Below are positions 44,095 to 53,371 of a stretch of 64,000 nt of DNA, piece by piece. The notes beneath the pieces are model-generated. The model worked only from the letters and a program-made list of their open reading frames with translations. It was not told the DNA's origin and made no database searches. The stretch's first letter is position 1. Every line of letters starts with the position of its first letter. The position numbers and the translations under genes were made by a program. The DNA lies in contig NZ_AOHZ01000041.1 in assembly GCF_000337215.1 (NCBI RefSeq), forward strand, positions 1-64,000, given 5' to 3'. This stretch comes from Natronolimnohabitans innermongolicus JCM 12255. Its GTDB lineage: Archaea > Halobacteriota > Halobacteria > Halobacteriales > Natrialbaceae.

Positions 44095-44607
44095 CTAGAC
44101 TCCCGAGAGGAGTTCGACGGATTCGAAAACCAGCCAGACGATGAGCACATAGTTCAGCAGCGTCGATCCGAAGGCGTAGAACGCGGCCCGTTCGAGCGGG
44201 TATCTGGCGATCCCGGCAGGAATCATGACGAAGCTGCCGAGGTAGGGAACCAGGTTCGTCACGACGATCCCGGCGCCGCTATACTGGCGGAACAGTCGGT
44301 TCGTTTTCGACAGTTGCGCGTCGGTGATCGAGACTCTGGGAATCGAGCGGATCGCGTCCGTGCCGTGACGCGAGGCCAGCTGGTAGATCAGCAACTGCCC
44401 GAAGACGTAGCCGATCGAGGCGACGACGATACTGAGCCAGATCGTCTCTCGAGAGGGCGACGTCGCGACGAGATAGCCCGGCAGGAAAAGCGACGTCGGG
44501 AGTGGCTTGCCGATGATCGCGCCCTTGAGCGCGAACAACACGAACAGCGCGGGCAGGTCGAACGTGACCAGGATCGAGAACCCGCCTTCGACGATCGACT
44601 CGATCAC
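44095..44607 (-). CDS. DedA/SNARE-associated-type membrane protein
   Basis: 170 residues with four to five hydrophobic segments: LPALFVLFALKGAIIGKPLPTSLFLPGYL, then SIVVASIGYVFGQLLIYQLASRHG, and GIVVTNLVPYLGSFVMIPAGIARY with GSTLLNYVLIVWLVF. The last segments resemble the DedA signature (G...P..R...pxxAG). DedA relatives act as proton-dependent lipid scramblases or flippases; for this short archaeal form that is inference. The next 296 bases upstream contain no gene. Confidence 0.75.
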   Translation of the reverse strand: MIESIVEGGFSILVTFDLPALFVLFALKGAIIGKPLPTSLFLPGYLVATSPSRETIWLSIVVASIGYVFGQLLIYQLASRHGTDAIRSIPRVSITDAQLSKTNRLFRQYSGAGIVVTNLVPYLGSFVMIPAGIARYPLERAAFYAFGSTLLNYVLIVWLVFESVELLSGV

Positions 44608-44903
44608 GGCGTCCGTTGTCCCTCCTGCGGGCGGACTCGAGCGTCGGTCAGTGGTATTCGATCACGCATGTGTGACGGTTCCGCGTCGGTGTGTCGACTG
44701 CACGGCGGTGGCTGTCGACGGTGGTATGCGATTCAGCGTAAAACGTGTGTGGGTTGTGCCGAGCGGTAATCGTCGCTTACGCCGAGGTGTTTCGACGGTT
44801 CCAGCGACAGCAATTGCGCGGCGAGATGGAGGGAGACGGCAGTCAGCAACCGATCGACGAATGACGAGATGGTTAAATGATGGGTATTTGCCACGTGAGA
44901 CGG
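44608..44903. other. 296-base gap without a supported gene
   Basis: Between the DedA start and the UbiA stop, both on the minus strand. Frames across it are shadows or short. The DedA promoter must lie in the first 60 bases; no clear TATA box is seen. TTAAATGATGGG near 44873 is A/T-rich and may end the UbiA transcript. Confidence 0.4.
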
Positions 44904-45776
44904 TCACCAGACCAACAGCTCGAGGGCGACGACGACCGCCGCGAGGAAGACGTGTTCGCCGTCGATGACGAAGCCGTAGTACAGGGGGCCGTACTCGGGC
45001 CTGGCGAACGGGATGTAGCACGCGACGTAGGCGTTCATCGCGAGCAGCGAACAGAACGCGAGCGGGAGGTCGGTCCCGAGGACGACGGCGACGACGGCGA
45101 CGGCGATCGCGACGTTCGCGGCCTGTGCGTAGCGTCTGGTCGCGGCGACGCCGAGCGTGTTCGGGACGGTTGCGATCCCTTCCTGGCGGTCGCCTTCGAT
45201 GTCTTTGACGTCGAAGACCACGGCCGCGACGGTGATCATCGCGGTGACGTAGCCCGTGATCGTCAGGATCTCGAGCGTCCAGAGCTGGTCGTAGTAGTAG
45301 CCGACGCCGAGGGGAATCGCGCCCCACGCGAGACCGACGAAGCCGTTCTTGAGGAGAAAGAGCTGCTTGATCCCGCCGACGGAGTAGAGAACGGCCACGA
45401 CGAGCGGCAACAGGAGGTAGATCGCACCCGGGAGCCCCTGCGTGATCGCGATCGCGATCGCCCCCACGTAGAGTCCGACGCCGAGCGCCAGCAGGTACCG
45501 GCCGTAGCGCTTCGTAAACGACGCCCGGTCAGGTACGTTCGCCTCGTCCTCCTCGAGGTCGGTAAACCGGTTGACGGTGTAGACGAACAGCGTCGCCGCG
45601 AAGACGATAAACAGCGGCAGCGCCTCGAGCGGGAGATCGGCGAGGACGACCGTCGTGAGGACGACGCTCATCGTCGAAAGCGAGATGAAGAGATTGCTGT
45701 GGACCAGCAAGCGAAGGAACCGCTCGAGCGACGCGTACCACGAGTCGCCGTCTCCGATCGCCGTAGGGGTGGTCAC
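44904..45776 (-). CDS. UbiA-family prenyltransferase
   Basis: 290 residues, about nine membrane helices. Both Asp-rich motifs that bind Mg-prenyl diphosphate are present: NRFTDLEED (NxxxDxxxD) and DVKDIEGD (DxxxD). GIKQLFLLKNGFVGLAWGAIPLG lies between. Haloarchaea use such enzymes for menaquinone, digeranylgeranylglyceryl phosphate and the bacterioruberin pathway; without neighbours from those pathways the acceptor is undetermined. GTG 45776 (VTTPTAIGDGDSW) is preferred; an ATG at 45830 is possible. Confidence 0.85.
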   Translation of the reverse strand: MTTPTAIGDGDSWYASLERFLRLLVHSNLFISLSTMSVVLTTVVLADLPLEALPLFIVFAATLFVYTVNRFTDLEEDEANVPDRASFTKRYGRYLLALGVGLYVGAIAIAITQGLPGAIYLLLPLVVAVLYSVGGIKQLFLLKNGFVGLAWGAIPLGVGYYYDQLWTLEILTITGYVTAMITVAAVVFDVKDIEGDRQEGIATVPNTLGVAATRRYAQAANVAIAVAVVAVVLGTDLPLAFCSLLAMNAYVACYIPFARPEYGPLYYGFVIDGEHVFLAAVVVALELLVW

Positions 45777-45830
45777 GTCAGGCAGACCTCCGGCCCGGAA
45801 CGAGCGCGAGGCGGTACTGACGCGTATCAC

Positions 45831-46163
45831 ACGAACTGAACAACTGGTGATCCCCCTTGCGTGCGTAGCGCTAGCGGGCCGTCGAAGTCAAGCGCTTCGG
45901 TCGTCGAGTACCGGCAACAACGTCCGAAACGTCCGTTCCGCCCCGATCGAGAAATCACGCAAACCTGGAATACTGACAGCGAATGCCACCCGAGTCCGAA
46001 CGCGTGATCGGATTCTCCCCGTCGATAGGAGGTATTTCGTAAAATAGCGGCCCATGAGGAAACGTTATGGTTACGGAATCGCGGTGGGGTTGATACCCGT
46101 CGATAGATTCGGGTCGCGAGTGGAAACTAACAGGATTTAAGCAAGGGCGGAACGCCCGTTCGA
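45831..46163. promoter_or_regulatory. Divergent region upstream of UbiA gene and sucCD
   Basis: About 330 bases without a gene. TTTAAG at 46136-46141, preceded by an AACAGG element, is about 29 bases before the sucC ATG and is its likely TATA box. Short A/T-rich stretches occur near 46030-46070. No dyad of note. Confidence 0.5.
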
Positions 46164-46169
46164 ATGGCC

Positions 46170-47318
46170 ATGAAACTACACGAGTATCAGGCGAAGCAGG
46201 TCTTCGCCGACGCCGGCGTTCCGACGCCGGCCTCGGAACTCGCCTCCGACGTCGACGGCGCGGTCGCCGCGGCGGAGGAGATCGGGTATCCAGTCGCGAT
46301 CAAGGCACAGGTACAGGTCGGCGGCCGAGGGAAAGCCGGCGGCATCAAACTCGTCGACGACGAAGACGAGGCTCGCGAGGCGGCCGACGAGATTCTGGGG
46401 ATGGATCTCAAGGGCTACCACGTCGACCGCGTGCTCGTCGAGGAGGCCGTCGACTTCTCCGACGAACTCTACGTCGGGATCACGATGGACCGCGGCGAGG
46501 GCAAGCCTGTCGCGATGGTCTCGACGAAAGGCGGCGTCAACATCGAGGAGGTCGCCGAGGAGGACCCCGACGCGATCGCCCGCGAACACATCGACCCCGC
46601 CTTCGGCATGCACCCCTATCAGGCTCGCAAGGCCGTCTACGACGCCGGCGTCGATCAGTCCGTCGCGCGCGACGTCTCGAGCGTTCTCACCACGCTCTAC
46701 CAGCTCTGGGACGACCGCGACGGCTCCGACGCAGAGATCAACCCGCTGATGGTCACCAGCGACGACGAGGTCATCGCGGCCGACGCCGTGATGAACATCG
46801 ACGAGGACGCCCTGTTCCGCCAGCCCGAGTTAGCGGAAATGGAAGAGGAAGCGGCCGGCGGCGACGAACTCGAGCAGAAGGCAGACGAGTACGACTTCGA
46901 CTACGTCCGCCTCGAGGGGAACACGGGGATCATCGGCAACGGCGCCGGTCTCGTGATGACGACGCTCGACCTCGTCGACCACTACGGCGGCGAGCCCGCG
47001 AACTTCCTCGACGTCGGTGGCGGCGCGAAGGCCGACCGAATCGCGAACGCGCTCGATATGGTCTTCTCCGACGACAACGTCGATTCGGTCGTCTTCAACA
47101 TCTTCGGCGGGATCACCCGCGGCGACGAGGTCGCCAAGGGGATCAACGAAGCGCTCGAGCAGTTCGACGAGATTCCGAAGCCGGTCGTCGTCCGCCTCGC
47201 GGGGACGAACTGGGAGGAAGGTATGGAGATTCTAAACGAGGACCTCGTGACGGTCGAGCAGACCCTCGAGGACGCGGTCCAGCGTGCAGTCGAGTACGCT
47301 GAGGAGGTGAACGAATAA
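46170..47318 (+). CDS. sucC: Succinyl-CoA synthetase (ADP-forming), beta subunit
   Basis: 382 residues, TCA-cycle enzyme making ATP or GTP from succinyl-CoA. The ATP-grasp domain starts [35 protein letters not shown] binds nucleotide, and [12 protein letters not shown] supplies Glu/Asn metal ligands. The C-terminal flavodoxin-like domain has [22 protein letters not shown] and [19 protein letters not shown] 46170 gives the standard MKLHEYQ start; the ATG two codons earlier is possible. Its TAA overlaps the sucD ATG by one base. Confidence 0.96.
   Translation: MKLHEYQAKQVFADAGVPTPASELASDVDGAVAAAEEIGYPVAIKAQVQVGGRGKAGGIKLVDDEDEAREAADEILGMDLKGYHVDRVLVEEAVDFSDELYVGITMDRGEGKPVAMVSTKGGVNIEEVAEEDPDAIAREHIDPAFGMHPYQARKAVYDAGVDQSVARDVSSVLTTLYQLWDDRDGSDAEINPLMVTSDDEVIAADAVMNIDEDALFRQPELAEMEEEAAGGDELEQKADEYDFDYVRLEGNTGIIGNGAGLVMTTLDLVDHYGGEPANFLDVGGGAKADRIANALDMVFSDDNVDSVVFNIFGGITRGDEVAKGINEALEQFDEIPKPVVVRLAGTNWEEGMEILNEDLVTVEQTLEDAVQRAVEYAEEVNE
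47303..47310 (+). promoter_or_regulatory. Strong Shine-Dalgarno site for sucD
   Basis: GGAGGTGA matches the anti-Shine-Dalgarno complement over eight bases, seven bases before the sucD ATG at 47318. It lies inside the sucC coding end. Internal operon genes with such sites contrast with the leaderless first genes in this window. Confidence 0.75.
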
Positions 47319-48190
47319 TGAGCGTTCTAGTCGACGACGACACGCGCGTCGTGGTACAGGGCATCACGGGCGGGGAAGGTAAGTTCCACGCCCAGCAGAT
47401 GATGGAGTACGGCACCAACGTGGTCGCCGGCGCCGTCCCCGGCAAGGGCGGCCAGGAGGTCGAGGGCGTTCCCGTCTACGACACGGTCCACGAGGCCGTC
47501 GAGGAAGAGAACGCCGACACGTCGGTCATCTTCGTCCCGCCGGCCTTTGCCGGCGACGCCATCTTCGAATCGCTCGACTCCGATCTCGACCTCGCGGTCG
47601 CGATCACGGAGGGGATCCCGACCCAGGACATGGCGCGGGTCAACAAGCGCCTCTCCGAGACCGACACGCGACTCATCGGTCCGAACTGTCCGGGTCTCAT
47701 CACGCCCGGCGAGGCCAAACTCGGCATTCTCCCCGGCAACATCTTCTCCGAGGGGAACGTCGGCCTCGTCTCGCGCTCGGGTACCCTGACCTACCAGGTC
47801 GTCGACAACCTGACCAACCGCGGCATCGGTCAGACCACCGCGATCGGTATCGGCGGCGATCCGATCATCGGCACCGACTTCGTCGACGCCCTCGAGCTGT
47901 TCGAGAACGACGACGACACCGACGCCATCGTCATGTGCGGTGAGATCGGCGGCGAGGACGAGGAGGAGGCCGCCGCGTTCATCGACGAGCACGTCGACAC
48001 GCCCGTCGCTGGCTTCATCGCCGGCCGTACCGCCCCGCCGGGCAAGCGCATGGGCCACGCCGGTGCGATCGTCTCCGGCTCCGGCACCGGGACCGCAGAG
48101 AGCAAGATCAACGCCCTCAACGACGCGGGTGTCCCCGTCGGCGACACGCCCGAAGAGGTCGCCGACCACATCGAAGAGTTCCTCGGCTAA
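47318..48190 (+). CDS. sucD: Succinyl-CoA synthetase (ADP-forming), alpha subunit
   Basis: 290 residues. The CoA-binding Rossmann fold starts [41 protein letters not shown] and [15 protein letters not shown] follow. The phosphohistidine loop is [19 protein letters not shown], where the His carries the phosphate. It ends at the expected length. It forms the heterodimer with SucC and is translationally coupled to it. TTTTT at 48209-48213, 19 bases past the stop, is a likely terminator. Confidence 0.96.
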   Translation: MSVLVDDDTRVVVQGITGGEGKFHAQQMMEYGTNVVAGAVPGKGGQEVEGVPVYDTVHEAVEEENADTSVIFVPPAFAGDAIFESLDSDLDLAVAITEGIPTQDMARVNKRLSETDTRLIGPNCPGLITPGEAKLGILPGNIFSEGNVGLVSRSGTLTYQVVDNLTNRGIGQTTAIGIGGDPIIGTDFVDALELFENDDDTDAIVMCGEIGGEDEEEAAAFIDEHVDTPVAGFIAGRTAPPGKRMGHAGAIVSGSGTGTAESKINALNDAGVPVGDTPEEVADHIEEFLG

Positions 48191-48208
48191 GTCACGACTC
48201 GGAACTCG

Positions 48209-48213
48209 TTTTT
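48209..48213 (+). terminator. T5 tract after sucCD
   Basis: TTTTT within CTCGTTTTTGCGG, 19 bases after the sucD stop; a minimal archaeal terminator. Confidence 0.4.
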
Positions 48214-48351
48214 GCGGTTCTCGGCGCAAAATGCGGCGTCCGCGCCGCGTTCGTTCGCGTTGTCCCGATAGCGTGCGGTCGGGCCTGGCCGCGTTCGTCG
48301 GCAGCAGTCGCCGGCAGTAATTCGATGGCGCGTCGCCGACCAGTCTGTGAT

Positions 48352-48510
48352 ATGTCGGTGCACATCGTCTGTGACGACTGCGGAGCCAGCCACACGATCC
48401 CCGATCGTCCCGACGCCGACGGAGGTGGGACTGGCTGTCCCGAGTGTGGCGGCCGCTCGTTTACCGTCCGGCGAAACGGCCTCGCGTGGCACCCCGAGCG
48501 CGAGCGGTGA
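48352..48510 (+). CDS. Small zinc-ribbon protein
   Basis: 52 residues: MSVHIVCDDCGASHTIPD with CDDC at residues 7-10, and CPECGGRSFTVRR with CPEC at 29-32. This is a two-knuckle zinc ribbon like those in rubredoxin-type or transcription-factor-like small proteins. ATG 48352 begins at the conserved-looking MSVHIVC; an upstream in-frame ATG at 48325 is less likely. No partner gene is evident. Confidence 0.6.
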   Translation: MSVHIVCDDCGASHTIPDRPDADGGGTGCPECGGRSFTVRRNGLAWHPERER

Positions 48511-48629
48511 CGGCCTCGAGACGCGGTAGTGAGGGGAAGTACACCCCGAGACGCAGCGGTACGGAGAGCGCCGATCTCGAGAAATAACGGAAAACGTCGA
48601 TGAACAGGGCCAAAATCGGCCGACGGCGC

Positions 48630-49463
48630 TCAGAACAGGCCGCCGAGCTTCGATCGAAGCCAACCGAGCAGACCGGACGAGGAGTCGTCTTCGACCGTCG
48701 CCGGTACGTCCGAGCCCTCCACGGGTGCCAGTGAGGTTTCGTCGGTGTCCTCGGATGGGTCCGCAGTGTCGTCGGCGGTGTCGTCAGCCGAGGCCTCGGT
48801 GTCCTCGTCGGCGCCAGTGTCGCTCGAGTCGGGCGTCCCGAAGTCGTCGCCGAAGAGTTCGGTTGGCGATTCCGCCGCCTCCGATTCGGCGTTCGACGGT
48901 CGGTCGGTCGCGTCCGCCGCCTCCGACTCGGCGTCCGCCTCGAGGGCGGCACTGGCGTCGGTGGCAGCGTCCGTCTCGTGATCAGTATCGTCAGCTTCGC
49001 CATCCTCAGGGTCCGATTCGAGCGTATCGGACGCTGTTTCGTCGACCGTGCCATCGTCGGTATCGATCCAGAGGAACTCCTGGTCCTGCGTTCGGTCGGT
49101 CAACAGGAGGTTCTCGAGGGCCCCTTCGTCGACGAGGGTATCGTCGACCGGATCGGACGCGGGCTCGTCAGCACTGGCGATGATGTCCTCGGGCGTCTCG
49201 TCGGCGAGGACGTCGTCGACGGCGTCGACGTCGTCGGTGTCGGCAACCGTCTCCTGGAGCTGTCCGAAGACCGCCGCGGCGGTCTGATCTTCGACCGCGT
49301 CGCTCGCCGAATCGGCCGGTTCGGTCGGGTCCGCCGCGTTCCCATCCCGCTGTGTCGACCCCTGCTCGGCCGCCTCTTCGGCCAGTTCCCCGAAGAGTTC
49401 GTCGACCCCACCGACGTCCGGGCCACCGTCGCCCGAATTTGCGTTCAGCGTGCTATCAGTCAT
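48630..49463 (-). CDS. Highly acidic haloarchaeal protein with amphipathic C terminus
   Basis: 277 residues, dominated by Asp, Glu, Ala, Ser and Thr. Ordered islands are few: DELFGELAEEAAEQ near residue 20, ALENLLLTDRTQDQEFLWIDTDD in the middle, TELFGDDFG later, and the C terminus SSGLLGWLRSKLGGLF, an amphipathic or membrane-touching helix. The short ELFG motif occurs twice. No domain recognised. ATG 49463 is supported by A/T-rich promoter sequence upstream (TTTAAAG, minus strand, near 49497-49503); the longer frame to 49760 crosses that promoter. Divergent from bioB. Confidence 0.7.
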   Translation of the reverse strand: MTDSTLNANSGDGGPDVGGVDELFGELAEEAAEQGSTQRDGNAADPTEPADSASDAVEDQTAAAVFGQLQETVADTDDVDAVDDVLADETPEDIIASADEPASDPVDDTLVDEGALENLLLTDRTQDQEFLWIDTDDGTVDETASDTLESDPEDGEADDTDHETDAATDASAALEADAESEAADATDRPSNAESEAAESPTELFGDDFGTPDSSDTGADEDTEASADDTADDTADPSEDTDETSLAPVEGSDVPATVEDDSSSGLLGWLRSKLGGLF

Positions 49464-49792
49464 GAACTTGTTCTCTGAACATACATTATCGCATGACTTT
49501 AAATTTTGGAATTTTTTCACGCGGAAGGGGCCGGGCCAATACCACATGAGTGTGACGGCCATCGTCGGTGAATTCATCGCTTCGAATCGATGAATGTACG
49601 ATTCCGAGGCGGTGGAGCAGACGAGTCGGAAAAACACGAAATTATCGGCTATCGACGACGGCGCTCGAGCGGTAATTCGTTCCTTCTCGACGGTAAATTG
49701 GCTGCTGATAGCCGTACCGGGGCGACGACCGATCGTCGCAAAAGACGTGACCATCCACAACCATTATATTCTCGTAAACTGCTGCTAGAATC
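49464..49792. other. 329-base divergent region before bioB
   Basis: Holds the promoter of the acidic-protein gene on the left (A/T-rich, 49480-49515) and the bioB promoter/operator on the right. The 200 bases between (49530-49750) show no gene: frames there lack coding bias. Confidence 0.5.
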
Positions 49793-49805
49793 GTGGTTTA
49801 CGAGA
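49763..49805 (+). promoter_or_regulatory. bioB promoter with BirA-type operator spanning the start codon
   Basis: TATA box ATTATAT (49763-49769) lies 23 bases before the GTG start (49793), predicting a leaderless mRNA. A perfect dyad, TCTCGTAAAC (49770-49779) and GTTTACGAGA (49796-49805), follows at once. Its core, GTAAAC...GTTTAC with a 14-base gap between 9-base arms, matches the BirA operator pattern TTGTAAACC-N14-15-GGTTTACAA. The right arm lies within codons 2-5 of bioB. Confidence 0.8.
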
Positions 49806-50905
49806 CGAACAACGAGACGGTCGACGACGCGCTCGAGCGGGTGCTCGCCGGCGAGCGACTCGATCGAACCGACGGGCTCGCGCTGATGGCGCAGCCAGTC
49901 GAGGCGCTGGCGGACGCCGGTGCGGTCGTTCGCGATCGCTTCGGCGACGGCACGGTCGACGCCTGCTCGATCGTCAACGCGAAGGCGGGCAACTGCGCCG
50001 AGGACTGTGGCTTCTGTGCCCAGTCGGTCCACTTCGATACCGGCATCGACACCTACGGCTTCCTCGGCCCCGAGAAGGTCCTCGAGGCCGCAAAGCGAGC
50101 CGAACGAGACGGCGCCCAGCGCTTTGGCATCGTCGTCGCCGAGAAGGGCGTCTCGAAGGACCGTCGTCCGGAGGAGTGGAACGAGGTGATCGAGGCGATC
50201 CGCCTCGTCCGCGAGGAGTGCGACCTCGAGGTCGACGCCTCGCTCGGCATTCTGACCGAGGAGGAGGCCGCGATCCTCGCCGACGAGGGGATCAACCACT
50301 ACAATCACAACATCGAAACCTCCCCGCGATACTTCCCCGAGATCGTCAACACCCACAGCTTCGAGGACCGCGTGAAGACCCTCGAAGTGGCCAAGGAGGC
50401 CGGGATGGATCTCTGTGCCGGCGTCATCCTCGGGATGGGCGAGACGCCGACCGACCGGGTCGACGCCGCCATCGCGCTGCAGGACATCGGCATCTCCTCG
50501 CTCCCGGTGAACGTCTTGAACCCCGTCGAGGGAACGCCGCTGTACGACCGGGGCGCCGACATCACGACCGAGGAGATCGTCAAGACGGTCGCCGTCTACA
50601 AACTGCTCCACCCCGAGTCGCGAGTGCGACTCACCGGCGGCCGCGAGGCGAATCTGGAACCTGACGAACAGCACCTGCCCCTCGAGGCCGGCGCGGACGG
50701 CATTCTCACCGGCGACTACCTCACGACGGAGGGCCAGTCGCCCGGCGAGGACATCGAGATCATCGAGCGCGCGGGCCTCGAGCCGAATCGGGAGACAAAC
50801 GAGTTCGATCCCGAGCAGGTCAAGACTCGACACGACGCGTCGACGGAGTCCGCGACCGACGCGGAGACGGCGGCGAGCACTGGTGCGGAACCGAGCGACG
50901 ACTGA
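49793..50905 (+). CDS. bioB: Biotin synthase
   Basis: 370 residues, radical-SAM enzyme inserting sulfur into dethiobiotin. The FeS motif is CAEDCGFC (C68, C72, C75). The early block is DACSIVNAKAGNCAED. YNHNIETSPRYFPEIVNTHSFEDR, GMGETPTDRVD and NVLNPVEGTPL are conserved BioB segments, and GGRE with the Arg ligand of the auxiliary cluster is seen at LTGGREANL. The C-terminal 45 residues are an acidic extension. GTG at 49793 fits the promoter. First gene of bioB-bioU-bioF-bioD. Confidence 0.95.
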   Translation: MVYETNNETVDDALERVLAGERLDRTDGLALMAQPVEALADAGAVVRDRFGDGTVDACSIVNAKAGNCAEDCGFCAQSVHFDTGIDTYGFLGPEKVLEAAKRAERDGAQRFGIVVAEKGVSKDRRPEEWNEVIEAIRLVREECDLEVDASLGILTEEEAAILADEGINHYNHNIETSPRYFPEIVNTHSFEDRVKTLEVAKEAGMDLCAGVILGMGETPTDRVDAAIALQDIGISSLPVNVLNPVEGTPLYDRGADITTEEIVKTVAVYKLLHPESRVRLTGGREANLEPDEQHLPLEAGADGILTGDYLTTEGQSPGEDIEIIERAGLEPNRETNEFDPEQVKTRHDASTESATDAETAASTGAEPSDD

Positions 50906-50944
50906 CACGCAGCGATTCAGCGGAACGCGACTACATCGACAACA

Positions 50945-52024
50945 ATGGACGAAATCACGTTTGCGGTACTCGGAACCGGCGGTATCGGCCGACGAGCACT
51001 CGAGGTCAGCCAGCACAAAGACCACCTGACGCCGGTCGCGGCCTGCGATCGTCACGGCACCGCGATCGATTTCGACGGGTTCGACGTCGACGAACTGCTC
51101 GCGGCGACCGAGGGCAACATCGACAGCGAGCCGCGAGACGACGGGGTCGCAACCGACGGCGGCACGGGCGCCACGCCAGCCGACGGCGAGGGTGGCGTCA
51201 AGCAACACGGTGAGGATAGGGGCGTCGTGGCCTCCGAACAGGCCCGATCCAGCGCGGATCCGATCCAGGATATCATCGACCACGGTGACGGCATCGACGC
51301 CGTCTTGCTCGCGCTCCCGAACTACGAGCACGATTTCATCCCGCGGACCGCAGACCGGTTCGTCGAGGGCGGCTACTCGGGCGTCATGATCGACGTGCTC
51401 AAACGCTCGCGCGTGATCGACATGTTGGACGACCGAAGCGACGCGTTCGAGGACGCCGGCATCACGTTCGTCTGCGGCGCCGGCGCGACGCCCGGCCTCC
51501 TGACCGGCGCGGCCGCTCTCGCCGCCCAGTCGTTCGTCGAGGTGGAGTCCGTCGACATCTGGTGGGGCGTCGGCCTCAAGTCGGGCTACGAGGACAACCG
51601 CGGCACCGTCCGCGAAGACATCGCCCACCTCCCTGAGTACGACATCGAGACGGCCCGCGACCTCTCCGAGGCGGAGATCGAAGCGATAATCGACGACCAC
51701 GACGGCGTCATCGAGTTCGAAGACATGGAACACGCCGACGACGTCCTCCTCGAGCGTGCGGGGATCTGTGCCGCCGAAGACGTCTCTGTCGGCGGCATCT
51801 TAGACGTCCACAGCGACGAGAAACCGACGACCACGACGGTCAGCGTGACGGGACGGACGTTCGACGGCGAGACGGCGACGAACACGTTCCAGTTGGGCGA
51901 CGAAACGAGCATGGAAGCCAACGTCAACGGACCGGCGCTCGGCTACCTGCGCGCCGGCGTCCGCCGGAACCGCGCCGGCGAGTACGGCGTCGTCGGCCCC
52001 GCGGAACTGATGCCGGGGTTCTGA
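50945..52024 (+). CDS. bioU: BioU-like NAD-dependent protein, probable DAPA synthase
   Basis: 359 residues. The Rossmann fold starts ITFAVLGTGGIGRRALE (GxGxxG, residues 10-15). ALPNYEHDFIPRTADRFVEGGYSG and VMIDVLKRSRVIDML follow, then a saccharopine/homoserine-dehydrogenase-like second domain (FVCGAGATPGLLTGAAALAAQ, VDIWWGVGLKSGYEDNRG). Lys153 in VLKR falls, after discounting a low-complexity acidic/polar insert of about 30 residues (62-103), near the Lys124 that cyanobacterial BioU sacrifices as amino donor to make 7,8-diaminononanoate. It sits where bioA would be expected, between bioB and bioF. Assignment rests on context plus fold, not on a database match. Confidence 0.75.
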   Translation: MDEITFAVLGTGGIGRRALEVSQHKDHLTPVAACDRHGTAIDFDGFDVDELLAATEGNIDSEPRDDGVATDGGTGATPADGEGGVKQHGEDRGVVASEQARSSADPIQDIIDHGDGIDAVLLALPNYEHDFIPRTADRFVEGGYSGVMIDVLKRSRVIDMLDDRSDAFEDAGITFVCGAGATPGLLTGAAALAAQSFVEVESVDIWWGVGLKSGYEDNRGTVREDIAHLPEYDIETARDLSEAEIEAIIDDHDGVIEFEDMEHADDVLLERAGICAAEDVSVGGILDVHSDEKPTTTTVSVTGRTFDGETATNTFQLGDETSMEANVNGPALGYLRAGVRRNRAGEYGVVGPAELMPGF

Positions 52025-52144
52025 GTCACAGCCGTGAGCCGTCTCCGCCCCTCGTTCGTCTCCGATCGAGCCGAGCGGCCGCCATCGAGACCCATCGTCG
52101 AGGCCGGTCCGCCGAATCAGAATCGTGAGAGTGAAACCACGTCG

Positions 52145-53371
52145 ATGACTCCGTACAGTCGAATGGACGATCGCGGGTTCGACCTCGAGGGTCGGCTACA
52201 CGACCTCGAGGATGCCGATCTGAAACGGACGCTGTCGCCCGTCGACCGGGTCGCCGAGCGAGGCTACTTCGCGGAGCCCTCGGGCGGCGAACTGCCGGTT
52301 CTCGACTCGACGGAAGCGCTGGTGTTCGCCTCGAACAACTACCTGGGGCTGACGAACGACCAGCGGATCGAGGACGCCGCCAGACAGGCCGCCGCGACGG
52401 TCGGAACGGGCGCGGGTGCGAGTCGACTCGTCACCGGTGACACGATGGTCCACCAGGACCTAGAGCGCCAGCTCGCCGAGACGAAAGGTACCGAACGCGC
52501 CCTCGCGTTCTCGTCGGGCTACGCCGCGAACGTCGGCACGATCACGGCGCTCGATCCCGACGTGATCTTCTCCGACGAGTACAACCACGCGAGCATCATC
52601 GACGGCTGTCGACTGACCGACGCCGAGACGATCGTTTACGACCACTGCGACGCGACGAGCTTGCGGACGAAACTCGAGCGTCGAGCCGCGTTCGACGACG
52701 CGAACGAGGAGTCGTGGCTGATCGTCACCGACTCCGTCTTCAGCATGGACGGAACCGTCGCCCCGATGGCGGACATCTGCGACGCCGCGGAGGCGTTCGG
52801 CGCCTGGGTGATGGCCGACGAGGCCCACGCGACCGGCCTCTACGCCGACGGCGGCGGCGTCGTGCAGGCCGAGGGACTCGGCGACCGCGTCGATATCCAG
52901 ATGGGAACGCTCTCGAAGGCGCTCGCGAGCCAGGGCGGCTACGTCGCCGGCAGCTCGGATCTGATCGAGTGCCTGCTGAACGACGCCCGGCCGTTCGTCT
53001 TCTCGACTGGTCTCGCGCCGCCGGCCGCCGCCGCCGCGAGCGAGGCGCTCCACGTCGCCCGCCACACCGACGTCCGCGAACGGCTCTGGGAGAACGTCGC
53101 TCACCTCCGTGACGGCCTCGAGTCGATGGGCTTTACGGTTCTCGGCGACTCGCAGATCCTTCCCGTCCTCGTCGGCGACCGCGAGGACGCGCTGGCACTC
53201 GCCGACGAACTGCAGGACCGCGGCGTCATCGCGCCCGCGATCCGGCCCCCGACGGTTCCCGAACGCACGAGTCGCATCCGGATCGTCCCGATCGCCTCCC
53301 ACGAACAGGGAGACATCGTGAAGTGTCTCGAGGCGTTCCGGGGCGCCGGCGAGGAGATCGGATTGCTATGA
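52145..53371 (+). CDS. bioF: 8-amino-7-oxononanoate synthase
   Basis: 408 residues, PLP enzyme condensing pimeloyl-thioester with alanine. FASNNYLGLTNDQRI, GTGAGASRLVTGDTMVHQDLE, FSDEYNHASIIDGCRL, DSVFSMDGTVAPMADI, MADEAHATGLYADGG and the Lys-bearing TLSKALASQGGYVAG are the canonical blocks. Starts at 52034 (GTG), 52145 and 52163 are in frame; the conserved part begins near RGFDLEGRL, so 52145 or 52163 is likely. Overlaps bioD by 4 bases (ATGA). Confidence 0.93.
   Translation: MTPYSRMDDRGFDLEGRLHDLEDADLKRTLSPVDRVAERGYFAEPSGGELPVLDSTEALVFASNNYLGLTNDQRIEDAARQAAATVGTGAGASRLVTGDTMVHQDLERQLAETKGTERALAFSSGYAANVGTITALDPDVIFSDEYNHASIIDGCRLTDAETIVYDHCDATSLRTKLERRAAFDDANEESWLIVTDSVFSMDGTVAPMADICDAAEAFGAWVMADEAHATGLYADGGGVVQAEGLGDRVDIQMGTLSKALASQGGYVAGSSDLIECLLNDARPFVFSTGLAPPAAAAASEALHVARHTDVRERLWENVAHLRDGLESMGFTVLGDSQILPVLVGDREDALALADELQDRGVIAPAIRPPTVPERTSRIRIVPIASHEQGDIVKCLEAFRGAGEEIGLL

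Noticed and set aside
49594-49788. 64-codon frame upstream of bioB
   Set aside because: Ends in the bioB promoter/operator and has no halophile-type composition.
50945-52024. BioU-like gene first read as saccharopine or homoserine dehydrogenase
   Set aside because: The fold is related, but its place inside a biotin operon lacking bioA makes BioU the better explanation.
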